64,000 nt of DNA from Pseudomonas sp. Leaf48 (GTDB lineage Bacteria > Pseudomonadota > Gammaproteobacteria > Pseudomonadales > Pseudomonadaceae), in the NCBI RefSeq assembly GCF_001421885.1, contig NZ_LMLH01000010.1, positions 1 through 64,000 on the forward strand. Direction: 5' to 3'. The number at the start of each line of letters is the position of its first letter. The first letter of the stretch is position 1. The notes beneath the pieces were generated by a model. The model saw only the letters and a list, made by a program, of their open reading frames with translations. It was not told the origin of the DNA and did not search any database. Shown piece after piece: positions 62,545-64,000 of this stretch. A program made the position numbers and the translations under genes.

Positions 62545-62833
62545 GTCTAACCTCGGTATTTGTGACGCCTCCAGCCGTGATCGGCAAGGCGACAGACGGG
62601 CGCTTTATCGCGCCTCTGATCAAAAAGTGCGCAATTCTAGCGATGGCGGGCGCACTTGACCAGCTTTATGCAGGGAAATACGACGAGTGCTGCGCTATGC
62701 TTCGCGCCGTGGGGCATCAGCGAATTTTTACTGTCAACAAAACGTCTGTAACGTGAAGTAAAACAGAGCATGCTGCGTGACAAAGCATAGTGCTTCTTTC
62801 AAAGAAGCCGGGTTTGGGAATCAGGAGTTCCGG

Positions 62834-64000
62834 ATGGGGCAGGCAAGTAGTCAGGCGGCAGGCGCCGAGCATTCGGCGGCGAAGCCGATCGGTATGCTGG
62901 TCGCAGCAGTCGGGGTGGTCTACGGCGACATCGGCACCAGTCCGTTGTACACCCTCAAAGAAGTGTTCTCCGGCGGCTATGGTGTGCCGGTCAACCATGA
63001 TGGCGTGCTGGGCATTCTGGCGCTGATTTTCTGGTCGCTGATCTGGGTCGTTTCGATCAAGTACATGATGTTTGTCCTGCGCGCCGACAACCAGGGCGAA
63101 GGCGGAATTATGGCCTTGACTGCGCTGGCACGGCGGGCGGCGGCAGGGCATGCCAGGCTGCGCGGCTTTCTGGTGGTCTGCGGGTTGATCGGTGCCGCGT
63201 TGTTCTATGGCGACAGCATGATCACTCCGGCGATCTCCGTGTTGTCGGCGATTGAGGGCCTGGGCTTGGCGTTCGACGGCATCGATCATTGGGTGGTGCC
63301 GCTGTCGTTGATCGTGTTGGTGGCGCTGTTCCTGATTCAACGCCACGGCACCGCGCGCATCGGCATCCTGTTCGGGCCGATCATGGTCACCTGGTTTTTG
63401 GTGCTGGGTGCCCTGGGTGTCTACGGCATCCTGCAGCACCCGGAGGTACTGCAGGCGCTGAACCCGGCCTGGGGCGTGCGCTTTTTCATCGTGCACCCGG
63501 GCATGGGCGTGGCTATCCTCGGGGCGGTGGTGCTGGCGTTGACCGGTGCCGAAGCCTTGTACGCCGACATGGGCCACTTCGGGCGCAAGCCTATTGCCCG
63601 AGCATGGTTCATCCTGGTACTGCCGGCGCTGGTGCTCAACTACTTCGGTCAGGGTGCGTTGCTGCTGGGCGATCCGGAAGCCGCACGCAATCCGTTCTAT
63701 CTGTTGGCGCCGAGCTGGGCGCTGATTCCGTTGGTTGGCTTGTCCACCCTGGCTACAGTGATTGCCTCCCAGGCGGTGATTTCCGGCGCGTTCTCCCTGA
63801 CCCGCCAGGCGATCCAGCTTGGTTATATTCCGCGCATGCAGATCCAGCACACCTCCAGTGCCGAGCAGGGCCAGATCTACATCGGCGCGGTGAACTGGTC
63901 GCTGATGGTTGGCGTCGTGCTGCTGGTGTTGGGCTTCGAGTCCTCCGGTGCCTTGGCGTCGGCCTACGGCGTGGCGGTGACTGGCACCATGCTGATGACC
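62834..64000 (+). CDS. kup: Kup-family low-affinity potassium uptake protein (5' part)
   Basis: Kup is a proton-coupled K+ importer in the inner membrane. The first 389 codons are in the window and the gene runs off its right edge without a stop. The start ATG follows CAGGAG. The family motif [18 protein letters not shown] lies at residues 26-43, and [17 protein letters not shown] and [19 protein letters not shown] follow, with about nine hydrophobic segments so far. The 289 bases upstream, after the rimO start, hold no gene. Confidence 0.96.
   Translation, partial: MGQASSQAAGAEHSAAKPIGMLVAAVGVVYGDIGTSPLYTLKEVFSGGYGVPVNHDGVLGILALIFWSLIWVVSIKYMMFVLRADNQGEGGIMALTALARRAAAGHARLRGFLVVCGLIGAALFYGDSMITPAISVLSAIEGLGLAFDGIDHWVVPLSLIVLVALFLIQRHGTARIGILFGPIMVTWFLVLGALGVYGILQHPEVLQALNPAWGVRFFIVHPGMGVAILGAVVLALTGAEALYADMGHFGRKPIARAWFILVLPALVLNYFGQGALLLGDPEAARNPFYLLAPSWALIPLVGLSTLATVIASQAVISGAFSLTRQAIQLGYIPRMQIQHTSSAEQGQIYIGAVNWSLMVGVVLLVLGFESSGALASAYGVAVTGTMLMT

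Overview
The window is a stretch of core chromosome from a Pseudomonas of the P. fluorescens group. This rests on the protein sequences, on a gene order that I recall as closely matching the corresponding P. aeruginosa blocks, on an rpoS-rsmZ-fdxA arrangement with a P. fluorescens-like RsmZ, and on several families of REP palindromes of the kind common in fluorescent pseudomonads. Almost every gene is housekeeping. I see no prophage, insertion sequence, CRISPR array, rRNA, tRNA or secretion island.

Layout. 1-3.4 kb (minus): a CsdE/CsdA sulfur-mobilising pair, then an ArsC/Spx-like gene and dapD. 3.6-5.2 kb (plus): a CPA1 Na+/H+ antiporter. 5.2-10.1 kb (minus): map, glnD and dapC. 10.5-29.8 kb (plus): a long cell-envelope and macromolecule superoperon region, rpsB-tsf, pyrH-frr-uppS-cdsA-dxr-rseP-bamA-skp-lpxD-fabZ-lpxA-lpxB-rnhB-dnaE-accA. 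It joins translation, undecaprenyl and CDP-DAG lipid synthesis, isoprenoids, outer membrane protein assembly and lipid A synthesis. 29.9-36.6 kb (plus): tilS, then pyrG-kdsA-eno-ftsB-ispD. 36.8-39.8 kb: a LysR regulator divergent from glutathione-dependent formaldehyde oxidation (frmA-fghA). 39.9-45.0 kb (plus): ispF-truD-surE-pcm-nlpD-rpoS. 45.0-45.5 kb: the RsmZ regulatory RNA with a GacA-type upstream box. 45.5-48.5 kb (minus): fdxA and mutS. 48.8-50.9 kb (plus): pncC/cinA-like, then recA-recX behind a LexA box. 50.9-57.0 kb: a LOG-family protein, a putative quorum-regulated secreted protein, a DTW-domain tRNA enzyme, an ErdR-like response regulator, dgkA, and the divergent finR/fpr pair. 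57.2-62.5 kb (minus): trmO, an RhlG-like reductase, a DUF1456 protein, a divergent RsuA-type pseudouridine synthase, a GNAT acetyltransferase and rimO. 62.8 kb to the end (plus): the first 389 codons of kup.

How it fits together. The central block supplies precursors and machinery for the envelope: uppS, cdsA, dxr, ispD and ispF for prenyl and phospholipid precursors, lpxD/A/B and kdsA for LPS, and bamA/skp for outer membrane proteins. dapC and dapD feed lysine and peptidoglycan. The nlpD-rpoS-rsmZ segment is a regulatory hub for stationary phase and Gac/Rsm control. recA-recX and mutS handle DNA damage and mismatch repair.

Most worth a second look: the RsmZ locus with its box and nine GGA motifs; an RsuA-family protein whose canonical catalytic Asp aligns with Gln; a terminator-like hairpin ending in T9 directly against the ispF start codon; 8-10-bp perfect hairpins inside the rseP-bamA and rnhB-dnaE junctions; a Met169 acyl-chain ruler in LpxA; and REP elements concentrated where the gene order appears to depart from P. 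aeruginosa. I did not find a convincing undescribed multigene system.
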